A stretch of DNA of 64,000 bases from Skeletonema tropicum (Eukaryota > Bacillariophyta > Thalassiosirophyceae > Thalassiosirales > Thalassiosiraceae): positions 1 through 64,000 of the forward strand of contig CM074133.1 in assembly GCA_037178625.1 (NCBI GenBank), in the 5' to 3' direction. Shown here one piece after another: positions 31,401-40,258 of this stretch. Numbering within the stretch: position 1 is the first letter of the stretch; each line of letters begins with the position of its first letter. The notes below the pieces were generated by a model, which ran no database searches, was not told the DNA's origin, and was given only the letters and a program-made list of their open reading frames with translations. The position numbers and the translations under genes are program-made.

Positions 31401-33584
31401 GTGAGTAGACCATCTCATAGCAACATGCAAAAGAAAAGTTCTGCACATCCAGAATAAGGTCTGAACACTTCGCTCAGCAGCGCCGTTTTGGAACTTGGCA
31501 CCAACACCAGAGAAACTCTGCTTCTGATCCTTCTTCTCACAGTCATTCCGAAAACTAGCCGAAGTGAAGACGCCACCATCAGAGTGATATTTCTTGACCC
31601 GTTTGCCAGCTTGCTGCCAGAGATAGGCCTCAAACTTGAGCTTCGAGATCAAAGTTTCAGCTGAAGTCGCGGAAGTTTGGGGATAAACCTTAATAAGACC
31701 AGATCCAGCATCATGGAAGATAGTAACACATGAATAACCTTCCGCCGAATCAGCACCATAGCCAGAAAATAGACGACCCTTGATAGGAACTGTCACAGTA
31801 TCCATCGAGACAAAATCACCAGGCGAGTACTTATCACGGGATAAAGCCTTCTCATTTGACTTGACAGCAGACTGCCGCCGAGAGTGAGGCTTCCGCACTT
31901 GTGCACGAGCAACTTCATTGGTAGCACATACAGGGATCGGACAATTACGAGCACTTTCCCACTTAGGAGCGATGACAGGAGGGTAATAAGCAGACTTCCC
32001 ACCAGCGAGCTTCCTAGAATGACCAGTCATCAAGTATTGAATCTTCTTCATGCTGCAACCGAGCTTGTAATGCCAGAGAAGTAACTCCTTCTGAGCAGGA
32101 GATAAATTTGGATTGTCAGCAATAGTGATGCAAGGTGCCGTGCGAGTAAGATGAGCACAAAGATCAAAGTCATAAGTGACTTCCTGCGGTTCAGCAAAAT
32201 CTTCATCCTCCAAGCGAGTGAACCTCCAGCCGCCATCCTCATTACCAAAGAAGAAACTGTGACTGAGACGTTGTTTCACCTTCCACTGACGTGCATAAGC
32301 AGCACCAACTGCACGATGCTCCTGAACTGAACAAGTAACTCCATAAAGCATAGGCAAATTCGACTTGGATTCAAGAGGCACATCAAGGACTTGACCAGAA
32401 GTGGTGTGAAGACGGAAAGACTCATCATTAATAACACTGTGACCACCCCACAGCTGATGAAACGCTTGCGGACTAATCAATCGAATATCAGTTGACTTCA
32501 GATGATATGCCAACCCCGGCAGATAGACTACCTCACCATTAGTAGCAACGGCCTTATACAAGACAAGACCAAAACCCTGCACTTTGTTAGAGCCGCTGAC
32601 GTCCTTCACAGTAATATTCACTTTCTCATAAGTGATAAAGTCAGAGCGGAAAGGAGTCAACCCAAAAGAGGCACCAGTGTCAAGAATAGCAGCCGTCTCA
32701 TGAAATGCAAAGGTGTTGCGTTCATTGGTAGTTTTGCCAGGTTGCGCAGTAGTAGGAGTAGGAGCACCAGACTTGGCTTCCATAGCACGAGGAGAACCAG
32801 CAGTAGGTACTTCTTTCATCAATAGATTGAGTCGAGCAATAAGCTTTTTGAGATCGCGGCGATGCTCCTTCTGATTAGTAAGACGGAGCTGATTCTGCAG
32901 ACGGACAAGATAGGTAGGATCTTGTACATACTCTTCGACAAACTCGGCAGTCTTAGCAGGATCAAATTCATTCAACGAGAAGCGATAGTCATCACCAGGA
33001 TCAGGTTTGCCGTCAAGAAACTTGATTGTATCTAGTTCTTCAGCTCTAGCAGCAGCAATCTGTTGTTGTTTCTCAAGATGCTCTCGGGTAAACCGCTTGT
33101 GTTCACGCAAAAGATAAGGATACAAATCTTTGTACATCACTCCAGTGTAACGATAGCGATAAAACGACCGAAGAAGTAAACTTCTCCGCTTTCCACTGAT
33201 GTTTGGACACGAGAAAGGTGGCCCCTTCCTCCTCCTAAGTCGATAGTTGTATTGAACCGGCAGGAAAATCAAGTAGTGAATTATGTAGGCACCCGTAGAG
33301 ATGACCAAACAACCACCGCCGATCCACACTCCAAAGGCAGGAAGGAAGTAAGAAGACCATAGCCAACCCAGACAGGCGAAACCTTCCCCAGAAGATGCGA
33401 GATCGAGAACCTCAAACGCATCGTCCATCACAGAGAGAACTAACAGCAGACCGAAATTGAAGCACAAGAACCACTCGACAAGCGTAGCCATAGACACCGT
33501 AACCCCCAACAAGAAGCCGAAGTTCAACAGAGTCATAACCACCACGAATAATTCAGGATATAAAAAGTAATAGAGTAGGGACAT
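28497..33584 (-). CDS. pol: Copia Pol polyprotein with a hydrophobic N-terminal extension
   Basis: This is a 1,695-residue frame with no breaks. Residues 1-115 are strongly hydrophobic, with three or four possible membrane helices ahead of a basic RLRRRK segment; this is not usual for copia Pol. The protease has DTGA at 302-305. The integrase has the pre-integrase LLLWHYKLGC (about 501-510) and its catalytic triad at Asp595, Asp669 (YHSDGG) and Glu704 (NGAAERS). The reverse transcriptase starts near 1175 and shows RYKGR-type KYKGRFTVRG, DVQAAFLHG and YVDD (1355-1358). The RNase H has DADFAG, STMEAE and EDNSSA. All key residues are present, so the enzyme set looks intact. Pol lies in the -1 frame relative to the gag extension, with a 34-base overlap at 33611-33644. 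It could be made by frameshifting or from its own ATG at 33584. Confidence 0.95.
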   Translation of the reverse strand: MSLLYYFLYPELFVVVMTLLNFGFLLGVTVSMATLVEWFLCFNFGLLLVLSVMDDAFEVLDLASSGEGFACLGWLWSSYFLPAFGVWIGGGCLVISTGAYIIHYLIFLPVQYNYRLRRRKGPPFSCPNISGKRRSLLLRSFYRYRYTGVMYKDLYPYLLREHKRFTREHLEKQQQIAAARAEELDTIKFLDGKPDPGDDYRFSLNEFDPAKTAEFVEEYVQDPTYLVRLQNQLRLTNQKEHRRDLKKLIARLNLLMKEVPTAGSPRAMEAKSGAPTPTTAQPGKTTNERNTFAFHETAAILDTGASFGLTPFRSDFITYEKVNITVKDVSGSNKVQGFGLVLYKAVATNGEVVYLPGLAYHLKSTDIRLISPQAFHQLWGGHSVINDESFRLHTTSGQVLDVPLESKSNLPMLYGVTCSVQEHRAVGAAYARQWKVKQRLSHSFFFGNEDGGWRFTRLEDEDFAEPQEVTYDFDLCAHLTRTAPCITIADNPNLSPAQKELLLWHYKLGCSMKKIQYLMTGHSRKLAGGKSAYYPPVIAPKWESARNCPIPVCATNEVARAQVRKPHSRRQSAVKSNEKALSRDKYSPGDFVSMDTVTVPIKGRLFSGYGADSAEGYSCVTIFHDAGSGLIKVYPQTSATSAETLISKLKFEAYLWQQAGKRVKKYHSDGGVFTSASFRNDCEKKDQKQSFSGVGAKFQNGAAERSVQTLFWMCRTFLLHVAMRWSTHNADSPSLWPQALAYAEFLFNRTPSMSHGFSPLEILTNVVSDHRDLLRAHVFGAPTYVLDAALQDGKKLPKFSRRARVGQFLGFSPDHSTQVGLVRHLDSNYISPQYHCVYDDKFETVSGLVGDSAEDLADTIQQKWGSLFESDEHDLYIYPEFVDGELSYTPPPLDLPWLTEEEAREREDRLQEQVARGKELRLKSEDVFKSPVTVPDRKVTINEHPTAIDSSIEQEGEVGAVDVDDSACVDYSDVDESTQEENEISDQKETDVLDDSVSTWKDRLRRNRKSTSWKRTALVTAATLHSVLAFGPTQVAQLSDSEQKLLKRSSRPDMAAFCNQFSCSLNTQPPVDAVSYSRKNGMPRYTKKQKALMLEEIEERSLRAMTTTFDNIEELMGSPLSQHIQLSANDCSYDGSISGVLCEHVSPWFLNAKTGISAEDNPGWDEAMRGPEAEQYWEAAKSEIATLESMGSWEVVDVSEVPKGQRILPSLWVFKRKRLPDGTIRKYKGRFTVRGDRQVAGVDYNETWAPVCKWTTVRMMFILQCQLGLKSAAADVQAAFLHGTLPENERAYVAMPKGFEQPGKVLKLKQSVYGLKQAPRCFWKYLTEKMQDVGLEQSKFDSCLFIGKKVIAVAYVDDILFWAKDDADITSVMVQLRESGLLLEKESDAAGFLGVDIQVLEKDADGRATKLELTQTGLIDRIITNLGLDGGPEGNKSVPAGTKPLPKDADGDPCIEHFNVAAVVGQLLYLSGHTRPEIAYAVNCCARYMFCPKRSHELALKQIGRYLRKTRNKGLILEPTANVLEINAYPDADFAGMYGVERPDDPACVKSRTGFVITVANCPVLWKSSLQTKTALSTMEAEISALAHCCRELFPIMDLASHLAEYYELDSATTKMNVTVHEDNSSALIFAKLIPPEYTPRSKFFHLETVWFREEIVKRGIQLVKIDTKEQIGDIFTKGLTRVPFEYLRYKLCGW

Positions 33585-33607
33585 ACCACCTGAAACGGTA
33601 GGTCCCT

Positions 33608-33823
33608 TTACTGAAAATCCCGAGCGGCGGCAGCCCTCAAGGCATTAAAAGCAGCTTTCCCTTCAACACTGCCAGTACCAAGAGTATTAACCTTTTCCCA
33701 GAGAGCCTTCTGCTTGTCCGCATCCATAGAAGTAGCATTAGCGGCAGTAGCAGAAGATTCCTTCTCAACCTTGGCAGCACATTGACGAGCCATTCGACCA
33801 GCAGGACAGTTAGGGTTCTCCTT
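33608..33823 (-). CDS. In-frame extension of gag beyond a UAG codon
   Basis: After the gag stop TAG at 33824-33826 the same frame stays open for 71 codons to TAA at 33608-33610. It reads KENPNCPAGRMARQCAAKVE and then an Ala-rich helical segment (KALWEKVNTLG, KAAFNALRAAAARDFQ). The composition is protein-like, and the Cys before and after the stop could belong to one metal-binding region (NFCY, then NCPAG and QCAA). Gag may therefore be extended by stop-codon readthrough, or the TAG may be a recent mutation. The extension can also start at its own Met (33793). Confidence 0.55.
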   Translation of the reverse strand, partial: KENPNCPAGRMARQCAAKVEKESSATAANATSMDADKQKALWEKVNTLGTGSVEGKAAFNALRAAAARDFQ

Positions 33824-36109
33824 CTAGTAGCAGAAGTTTGAATTCTTCATGGCCTTAGCATGCTCCCTAGAAGTATGATTTGTCCACATAGCCTTCCCCT
33901 TCAATCTCTTGCACTTAAGGCACTTGAATTCAATAAGACCTGAAGACTCATTCATGCGGAATTGAGGCGTATTACCAGCTGTATCACGGCGAGGAATAGT
34001 AGCGCCAGTACCACCACCAGAACCAGAACGATCAGAACCGGTACCACCAGCTGCCCTTCGAGCGTCCCTTTCTGCAAAGAACTCCTTCCTGTTCTTCTTG
34101 ATCTCAGCTTGATCGTGAGGAAGGGGACATTGATCGAGATGATGGTTCTTTTTACAGTTGTGACACGAGATGCCAGAAGTATGAGAACCACTGGGGACCA
34201 ACGAATTGGCAGAGTAAGAGAACTGAGAACCAGTCTCTGCTTCCCACTCTCCCGCTTTCGACATGCGCATGTACAAGACTTTCGCGGCCTTCAAGATATC
34301 CAAGATCTGAGTAGCAATCCCTTGCTGATCGGACGTGGCGTAGGTAACAGGCGTGTCGACATCGAAGGTGATTTCTCCCTTGAGATGTTCCAAGCGCATC
34401 TCCCTGAACATAACCTCAAAATCAGAGTTGGGGCATTTGGTAAGACCCTTGAGGACCATGCCGACATGCTTAACATCAAGACCATTTATCACCGCAAGTT
34501 GATTCACAACAAGACTCAACTTTAACTCAACAGAGGCAACGTTGTGTCCAGGAACCTTAGTCAAACCATCTTCTGCAAACTTCTCGATCTCAGCACGGAG
34601 GGCGTCCATATTGCTTGCCTGCAACGCATAGGCTGTTTTCATCATGCAGTACAAGACAGTGATGCCACCTCGTTCTTGGGGTGTGAAGAATTTCTCCATG
34701 TTCTCTTTCACAGCCTTCTGCAAGGTAGCTGTCATACAGTTCATAAGATACAAACCCATGAGGCGACTGTTCTCCTTATCAACAGGTGCAACATAAGGAC
34801 TCGTGTTGATAAAACGTTGAACAATGCGAGGAATGTCAATCGCGGTCCCACCCCAGCTATCACTGAGGTTGATAGGCTTAGCTTGGGTATCAAAGAACTC
34901 GGACGGATGAACGTTGGTTGAAGAGACACGAGTGATATGACCACGTGGTACAGGCACCTGAGACTGATTAAAGTCATACTTATTCATATGGTCTTGAAAC
35001 GATAGAAGCTTCTCATTGTCGGACTCAAGGTGAGCCATCAACTCAGTCTCCTCACTGCGATCACCACTCGAGCTTGTACCGACAACAGCCCAATTTGCTG
35101 CACCAAGTCGACCCGATTGCTTAGGACCCTTAGTCATTTCCTCACGTTGATCCGCATAACCATCACTGCCACGGGCAAGACGATCATGCTTAGAGACTTT
35201 CATCAAATACGAAGAAGGAGAGAAAACAGTGGCCTCTTCTTCCTTCGCCTGAGCTGCGGCAACTTCATCAGAGTTAACGTCAAACATAAAGTTTTCGGTC
35301 CTCTCCACCTTGATGAAGCTCGTCGCACAATCTTCGCTCTGAAGACTCTCCTCCTCCTCCTCTTCGCTCTGAATACTCTCCTCCTCCTCCTCATCGTCAG
35401 GTAGAACGGAGGAAAAGGGTGACACCGATGATGATGCACAAGAAGTTGAAGAGCAAGAGCAAGGCTCGGAAGGACGACAGCCTCCGGGGCGGGGGGACCG
35501 GATGCCGAGGTAAGTGCAGCACAGCTGATGGGCAGGATCCGAGAGATACTCAGCATTAAGCAGAGCACGAAGAAGATTCTCATTACTATCCTCAAACGCC
35601 TGAGTAACCAACTTGATTTCCTCATTAATGCGGGCAGCACGAAAGCTAGCAGCATCCTTGTAGACTCTGCGAGGACCAGGAGTAATTTCATCATCAAGAG
35701 TATCAAATGGAGACTCGGAAGTAACAGATCCACCAACAGAGGCAACTGAGTGATCCACAGGTTCCTCAACCCCAACCGAACTTTCAGTGGCGCCGGCGGT
35801 ACCAAAACAGAGAGGAGGAACACTGGAATCAGCAGCAGAAACATGAGTGGGAGGAACAAAGACCTTAGCAGCTACAGCAGAAGAGGCTGAAGCGGCAGCA
35901 ACCGGACTGGTTGCCAAGGGTGCCGAACTGGCAGGGGCAACAACAGCAGTAGGGGCTGGAGTACCCGCAACCGGACTGGTTGCAACTGTTGCCGAACTGG
36001 CAACCTGAACTGACGTCAACTCTCCAGGCGTAGCTACTGCCGGTTGAGTCAGAGAATCATCAAAAGTTGTTTCAAACGTATCGGTGGACACATCAGAAGC
36101 GGTGGACAC
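33824..36109 (-). CDS. gag: Copia Gag protein
   Basis: The frame encodes 761 residues. The N-terminal 180 residues are rich in Ala, Val, Ser and Thr with repeated TSPVAGTPAP-like phrases. An acidic, Ser/Glu-rich middle section with EEEEESIQSEEEEEE follows. Residues from about 380 onward look like the folded capsid region. Near the C-terminus CHNCKKNHHLDQC is a variant zinc knuckle (CX2C, then His and Cys at about the usual spacing), followed by a Gly/Ser/Arg-rich linker and a second C-X2-C...H...H finger (FKCLKCKRLKG, then HTSREHAK). Gag would package element RNA. Its length is at the long end for copia elements. Confidence 0.9.
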   Translation of the reverse strand: MSTASDVSTDTFETTFDDSLTQPAVATPGELTSVQVASSATVATSPVAGTPAPTAVVAPASSAPLATSPVAAASASSAVAAKVFVPPTHVSAADSSVPPLCFGTAGATESSVGVEEPVDHSVASVGGSVTSESPFDTLDDEITPGPRRVYKDAASFRAARINEEIKLVTQAFEDSNENLLRALLNAEYLSDPAHQLCCTYLGIRSPRPGGCRPSEPCSCSSTSCASSSVSPFSSVLPDDEEEEESIQSEEEEEESLQSEDCATSFIKVERTENFMFDVNSDEVAAAQAKEEEATVFSPSSYLMKVSKHDRLARGSDGYADQREEMTKGPKQSGRLGAANWAVVGTSSSGDRSEETELMAHLESDNEKLLSFQDHMNKYDFNQSQVPVPRGHITRVSSTNVHPSEFFDTQAKPINLSDSWGGTAIDIPRIVQRFINTSPYVAPVDKENSRLMGLYLMNCMTATLQKAVKENMEKFFTPQERGGITVLYCMMKTAYALQASNMDALRAEIEKFAEDGLTKVPGHNVASVELKLSLVVNQLAVINGLDVKHVGMVLKGLTKCPNSDFEVMFREMRLEHLKGEITFDVDTPVTYATSDQQGIATQILDILKAAKVLYMRMSKAGEWEAETGSQFSYSANSLVPSGSHTSGISCHNCKKNHHLDQCPLPHDQAEIKKNRKEFFAERDARRAAGGTGSDRSGSGGGTGATIPRRDTAGNTPQFRMNESSGLIEFKCLKCKRLKGKAMWTNHTSREHAKAMKNSNFCY

Positions 36110-36347
36110 ATCAGAACGTCTGAAAAAACGGTGAACGCACGAAGTTCAAAAACGAAGAATACCCAGGATCTGTTGTCTTGACGGAGTTAGAGTTGGAGAC
36201 ACGACGATTTGCCTGAGGGGTAGAAGTATCAGAAGGTACCATGGTTGAACGATGAAGACCGTTGGAAGAATTGATCAGATTCCGGTCGTAGAGGAATTAA
36301 ATTGGATGAATGCAGTCCGTAGAATGCAGAGACCGCGTAAGCGTTTG

Positions 36348-36360
36348 GCGCTCGTATACC
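36348..36360 (-). other. Primer-binding site candidate
   Basis: Directly inside the 5' LTR the minus strand reads GGTATACGAGCGC. This resembles, with changes, the initiator methionine tRNA primer site used by many copia elements. The tRNA itself cannot be identified here. Confidence 0.45.
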
Positions 36361-36654
36361 TGTAAAAGGTGCAACGCTGTAAGTATAGGAAGATATTGAC
36401 GCAGACAATGAAGAGTATCCGGCGTCCCGAATGCTCTGTGTAGCGTTGACTTCTTAGTAACAGAGACAATATTATTTTATTGTGAGAGCTTTGATTTGCA
36501 CTTGACAATTTAGCAAAGTGCAACTCAACGCATATGATAGCGCAGCTCTTGCGTTAGATGATGTGAGTGAGAACCATATACGGAAACTCACTCAATTGAC
36601 AGAAACATGTAAACCTAAAATAGGAAGGCGAGTCACAACTAGGCAACCTCAACA
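36361..36654 (-). repeat. 5' LTR of the copia element
   Basis: This 294-base LTR is identical by eye to 28135-28428. In the element's direction it begins TGTTGAGG and ends TTTTACA. Confidence 0.95.
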
Positions 36655-37963
36655 CCCCTAGGACATAAGGTACCTATTCCTTCAGTGGCTTATGTCTAGG
36701 GGTCTACATACGTACGATGGAATAAGTATCTTATGTCTAGGGGTTACGAGAAAGTCCTGAAAGGAGTTTTAAAATTGAGAGTTCCTTAAAACTCATCCAC
36801 CAGTCAGAGAAGCCACGGCTCCACTGCGCACTTACTGCGCTGGTTTCATTTCAAATTTCAAATTTCAAGAGAACCTACTCTATGGTACTTCACGTCGGCA
36901 CCGGCCCTTTCACTTGCAATAATTGCATACATAATACCATTTGAGATTCGGTACCTCTACATATTAAATCATCACCATGGCAAGAGGGGGAGGAAGACCC
37001 GTGGGTGTCAAGAACGGCTACAAAGCCAAACGCAAGCAGACTTCGTCTCAAAAGAAAAAACAAGCAGAACGCTGCGCAGAGACGAAACAAAAGAATAAAA
37101 AGAAGAAGGAACAGCAAAAGGCAGCGGTCGAGAGAGCTGCACGGATGAATTTCTTTGCCCCGCGAACGAATCGATCATCTGGTGATTCTACTGCTGCTCC
37201 CATCAATAATGATACGACAACAACTGCCGCCGCTGCTGCCGTGAACACGTCGGCCGATGACAGAGCTGATGCTGCCGCTGAAGAGAATTCAACCACAACA
37301 GCGGTCACAGCTGTCGACAACAATTCCGCCACTCCTGACTACGACGTTGTTACTATCAATAATCCGGAAATAAACAATGTCATTGATCCTGCCAACGCAA
37401 TTGCAGAGCTGGACTACAGCGAAGAAGAAGCAACAAAGAAGCATTCAGACGACTTTGAAGATGATACTATTCCAGGCATCCAGCAACGGTACGTGGCAGC
37501 CGTCCAGTCGACTCTTCTGCGTCGACTCTTACGTGACTCTCATTCCATATACTGCCTGCCACATTTGTAATGCGCTACATTCTCACGGGAATAATTATTA
37601 TTCTGCTGTGTCTATTTATTAATTGAATAATTGAAGGAGACATTCCACACTTGATGTGGATAGAGTTATTTACATCACATCATGTGAGGCCATCACGGTA
37701 CTTTTTCTAAATGAATCATGCCTCTTGATGTATTATTATTCTACACGCAGACGTACATTATCTTCTTCGACAAAAATATTATCATCGACGGTCCATGGGA
37801 TAAGTTCTCTGGCGGCGAACCTTACATCGACAACAGCATACTACAGTAATGACTACTACTAGACTGCTACTACGGATCTTTTGACTTTTTGACATGGTCG
37901 AGCGAGATCTTTCTTTTTCTCTTCTCTTTTTCCCCTCTTCTCCCTCCTTTTCCTTAAAACTCA
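36655..37963. repeat. Tandem unit copy C, right part after the copia insertion
   Basis: This restores the third unit from CCCCTAGGACATAAGG to TTAAAACTCA, one base shorter than copy B (TTCAGTGGC against TTCAGTAGGC). About 24 bases beyond it, after CACCACCTCGATGCC, the sequence switches to the 1,590-bp array. The switch point shares the word TCGATG on both sides. Confidence 0.9.
36977..37570 (+). CDS. 197-residue ORF of the tandem unit, copy C
   Basis: The predicted protein is identical to that of 25619-26212. It shows the same basic N-terminal region, Ala/Thr/Asn-rich linker and acidic C-terminal part. The copia insertion lies 322 bases upstream of its ATG and separates it from the start of the unit, so any promoter there would be displaced. 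Confidence 0.5.
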   Translation: MARGGGRPVGVKNGYKAKRKQTSSQKKKQAERCAETKQKNKKKKEQQKAAVERAARMNFFAPRTNRSSGDSTAAPINNDTTTTAAAAAVNTSADDRADAAAEENSTTTAVTAVDNNSATPDYDVVTINNPEINNVIDPANAIAELDYSEEEATKKHSDDFEDDTIPGIQQRYVAAVQSTLLRRLLRDSHSIYCLPHL

Positions 37964-38269
37964 TCCACCAGCACCACCTCGATGCCTCATCCCTCGATGA
38001 GATCCTGCATCAAGAATGATAGAGTTGAGTACCATAATCAACCATGGTTGGCGATTAAATGCAAGGTACGAGCCATTTCCGGGACCCATTTAGCGATAAA
38101 GTCACGTGTACAGCACCACGGCAGCATTTTTTACCCACATCACCAAATGCGAACTGAAAAAGCACTCCCTCGCTAGCTCTCATAAATTACTTCTCAACTA
38201 TCCTACCAAGGCTTCAGTGCTCCTACTACGCGACTTCAAATCTAAATACCGACATCACCAGCAAGCAAC

Positions 38270-38668
38270 ATGTTCAGTACACCCAAGCGAACGAATCAAA
38301 AGGCGACCTCGAACTACTCGATTATGTGCCCTCCTCCTCCAACCCGATCCACTGGCCGAGCAAGTCCGTCTCCCGCTTTGGCGTTTCCCAACTTGTCGGA
38401 ACCTTCCTTGTCATTAGATTCCTCCCTTGCAGATTTGGATCTATCCGAGAGTAGGTCCCCGATGAAGGTCGATGGGTTCTTCCTTACTCCACCATCGCCT
38501 CTCCCTTCTATCCCGAGCCTATCTGAGAAAGAGAATCACCATCAAGGCGGATGTTTTAAGCTGCAGCCTCGGTCAAGGGGGCTGTCCGACGCCGATCTCA
38601 ATCAGATTGGCCCCATCAAGTTAAAGCCTCGGCCATCGCATCGTCGCAACGCGTTGGTTATGCATTAA
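38270..38668 (+). CDS. Small Pro/Ser-rich protein, array copy 1
   Basis: The protein has 132 residues, rich in Pro, Ser and Leu, with no signal peptide or membrane helix. It begins MFSTPKRTNQKATSNYS and has several SP/TP pairs (SRSPMKVDGFFLTPPSPLP) that suit proline-directed kinases. A short conserved-looking basic end follows (GPIKLKPRPSHRR). I recognise no family. The four copies keep the frame open despite differences: copy 4 has a 6-base in-frame insertion and several amino acid changes, which supports real coding. CTCATAAATTAC about 90 bases upstream is present in all four. Confidence 0.6.
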   Translation: MFSTPKRTNQKATSNYSIMCPPPPTRSTGRASPSPALAFPNLSEPSLSLDSSLADLDLSESRSPMKVDGFFLTPPSPLPSIPSLSEKENHHQGGCFKLQPRSRGLSDADLNQIGPIKLKPRPSHRRNALVMH

Positions 38669-39859
38669 GTACCCTTCCCTCAAGTGATACTGTAGAGAAA
38701 AGCTTGGCGAGCTAGAGAGTTGCAGAGACCTCTGTATAGTACAAATTTTAATGGAGTCAAGAAGAGGAAGATACGATCACGAATACATGAAGGAGATTGT
38801 AAATAATCATTGTAAATTAAGAAGTACTACCAATTTTGTAACAGAGAAGTCATCATAGTGCTAATCATTCAGTCCAACTCGTCATCATTACATTGAAGCC
38901 GGTATTTCATAGTGTGTCAATACTGTAAGCGCTGTACATAAAATAGAATTGTGAATTAAGATTGCTTTGTAATGTTCTATCTACTGTATATTCATAGCAA
39001 CAGCCATCGGAAGGGAGAAGATTGCATCGTATGCTTCTCTCCGTTCCCGTTGTCGGATGAGATAAGATTGCGATATCTTTAAAGACTTCGACTTCGCCGA
39101 TGAAAGCAGTGAGGCGTTAGAGGCGTTACTAGAGATCTGTTCCGTCTAAAGAGCACAATGGCAACGGATAGCCTAAGATTAAAGTGAGAAAGGAGAAGCA
39201 ATTCTTCATGACAATCATAGTACTAACAATTGATTACCAATATCTATTTTGTGCACACTTCTGCGTGAATACAGACAGGTCATCTATTCCATCATAACAG
39301 GCTGCGACCTTTGGAGATGTTTGACACAGGTCGTAACCAGAAAAGACAACAAGTGGAAAGAGAGGAATTGCGTCCGTTTTCCATCAGCATTGTTTCATCT
39401 CTTGATGGATTCGACCCAATTGCAGCAGCTGCTATGTCGTGTCAGATTAGTCCGATTACAAATGTCCGACTCGAGTGACTTCTACCATTGCACTTGAGAC
39501 GGCGGTAGATTGACGCCGACCCTTTTTTTGAACGGGTCTTCTACAATACGTCACCAGACTGAGGCAGAAGTCATCGTCATCCCTCGATGAGATCCTGCAT
39601 CAAGAATGATAGAGTTGAGTACCATAATCAACCATGGTTGGCGATTAAATGCAAGGTACGAGCCATTTCCGGGACCCATTTAGCGATAAAGTCACGTGTA
39701 CAGCACCACGGCAGCATTTTTTACCCACATCACCAAATGCGAACTGAAAAAGCACTCCCTCGCTAGCTCTCATAAATTACTTCTCAACTATCCTACCAAG
39801 GCTTCAGTGCTCCTACTACGCGACTTCAAATCTAAATACCGACATCACCAGCAAGCAAC

Positions 39860-40258
39860 ATGTTCAGTACACCCAAGCGAACGAATCAAAAGGCGACCTC
39901 GAACTACTCGATTATGTGCCCTCCTCCTCCAACCCGATCCACTGGCCGAGCAAGTCCGTCTCCCGCTTTGGCGTTTCCCAACTTGTCGGAACCTTCCTTG
40001 TCATTAGATTCCTCCCTTGCAGATTTGGATCTATCCGAGAGTAGGTCCCCGATGAAGGTCGATGGGTTCTTCCTTACTCCACCATCGCCTCTCCCTTCTA
40101 TCCCGAGCCTATCTGAGAAAGAGAATCACCATCAAGGCGGATGTTTTAAGCTGCAGCCTCGGTCAAGGGGGCTGTCCGACGCCGATCTCAATCAGATTGG
40201 CCCCATCAAGTTAAAGCCTCGGCCATCGCATCGTCGCAACGCGTTGGTTATGCATTAA
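39860..40258 (+). CDS. Small Pro/Ser-rich protein, array copy 2
   Basis: The protein is identical to that of copy 1. The surrounding unit is the same, so the two copies are either a very recent duplication or kept alike by gene conversion. Confidence 0.6.
   Translation: MFSTPKRTNQKATSNYSIMCPPPPTRSTGRASPSPALAFPNLSEPSLSLDSSLADLDLSESRSPMKVDGFFLTPPSPLPSIPSLSEKENHHQGGCFKLQPRSRGLSDADLNQIGPIKLKPRPSHRRNALVMH

Larger units (their letters stand above)
28135..36654 (-). mobile_element. Ty1/copia LTR retrotransposon, apparently complete, minus strand
   Basis: The element is 8,520 bp. Two LTRs of 294 bp, identical as far as I can compare by eye, begin TG and end CA. CCCCT is duplicated on both sides (28130-28134 and 36655-36659). 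The uninterrupted site survives at about 25296-25310 in copy B of the host unit. In the minus direction the order is LTR, leader with primer-binding candidate, gag, a 71-codon in-frame extension, pol with protease, integrase, reverse transcriptase and RNase H in the copia order, polypurine tract and LTR. The long open frames and matched LTRs imply a recent insertion. The element has features of diatom copia lineages, but I did not assign a named clade. Confidence 0.97.

Noticed and set aside
28736..33000. Open frames antisense or out of frame within the copia pol region (for example 29097-29555 and 30723-31268 on plus)
   Set aside because: They overlap the intact pol frame with its catalytic motifs and have no domain of their own.
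33962..35860. Frames overlapping gag on both strands
   Set aside because: They are shadows of the 761-codon gag frame; their leucine- and arginine-rich composition follows from the complementary sequence.
38106..38417. 103-codon ORF overlapping the start of the small Pro/Ser-rich gene
   Set aside because: It is not conserved in the fourth copy, whereas the alternative frame keeps in-frame indels there.
39249..39497. 82-codon ORF repeated at 40839 and 42429
   Set aside because: It is repeated only because the 1,590-bp unit is, is absent from the diverged fourth copy, and has no sign of constraint.
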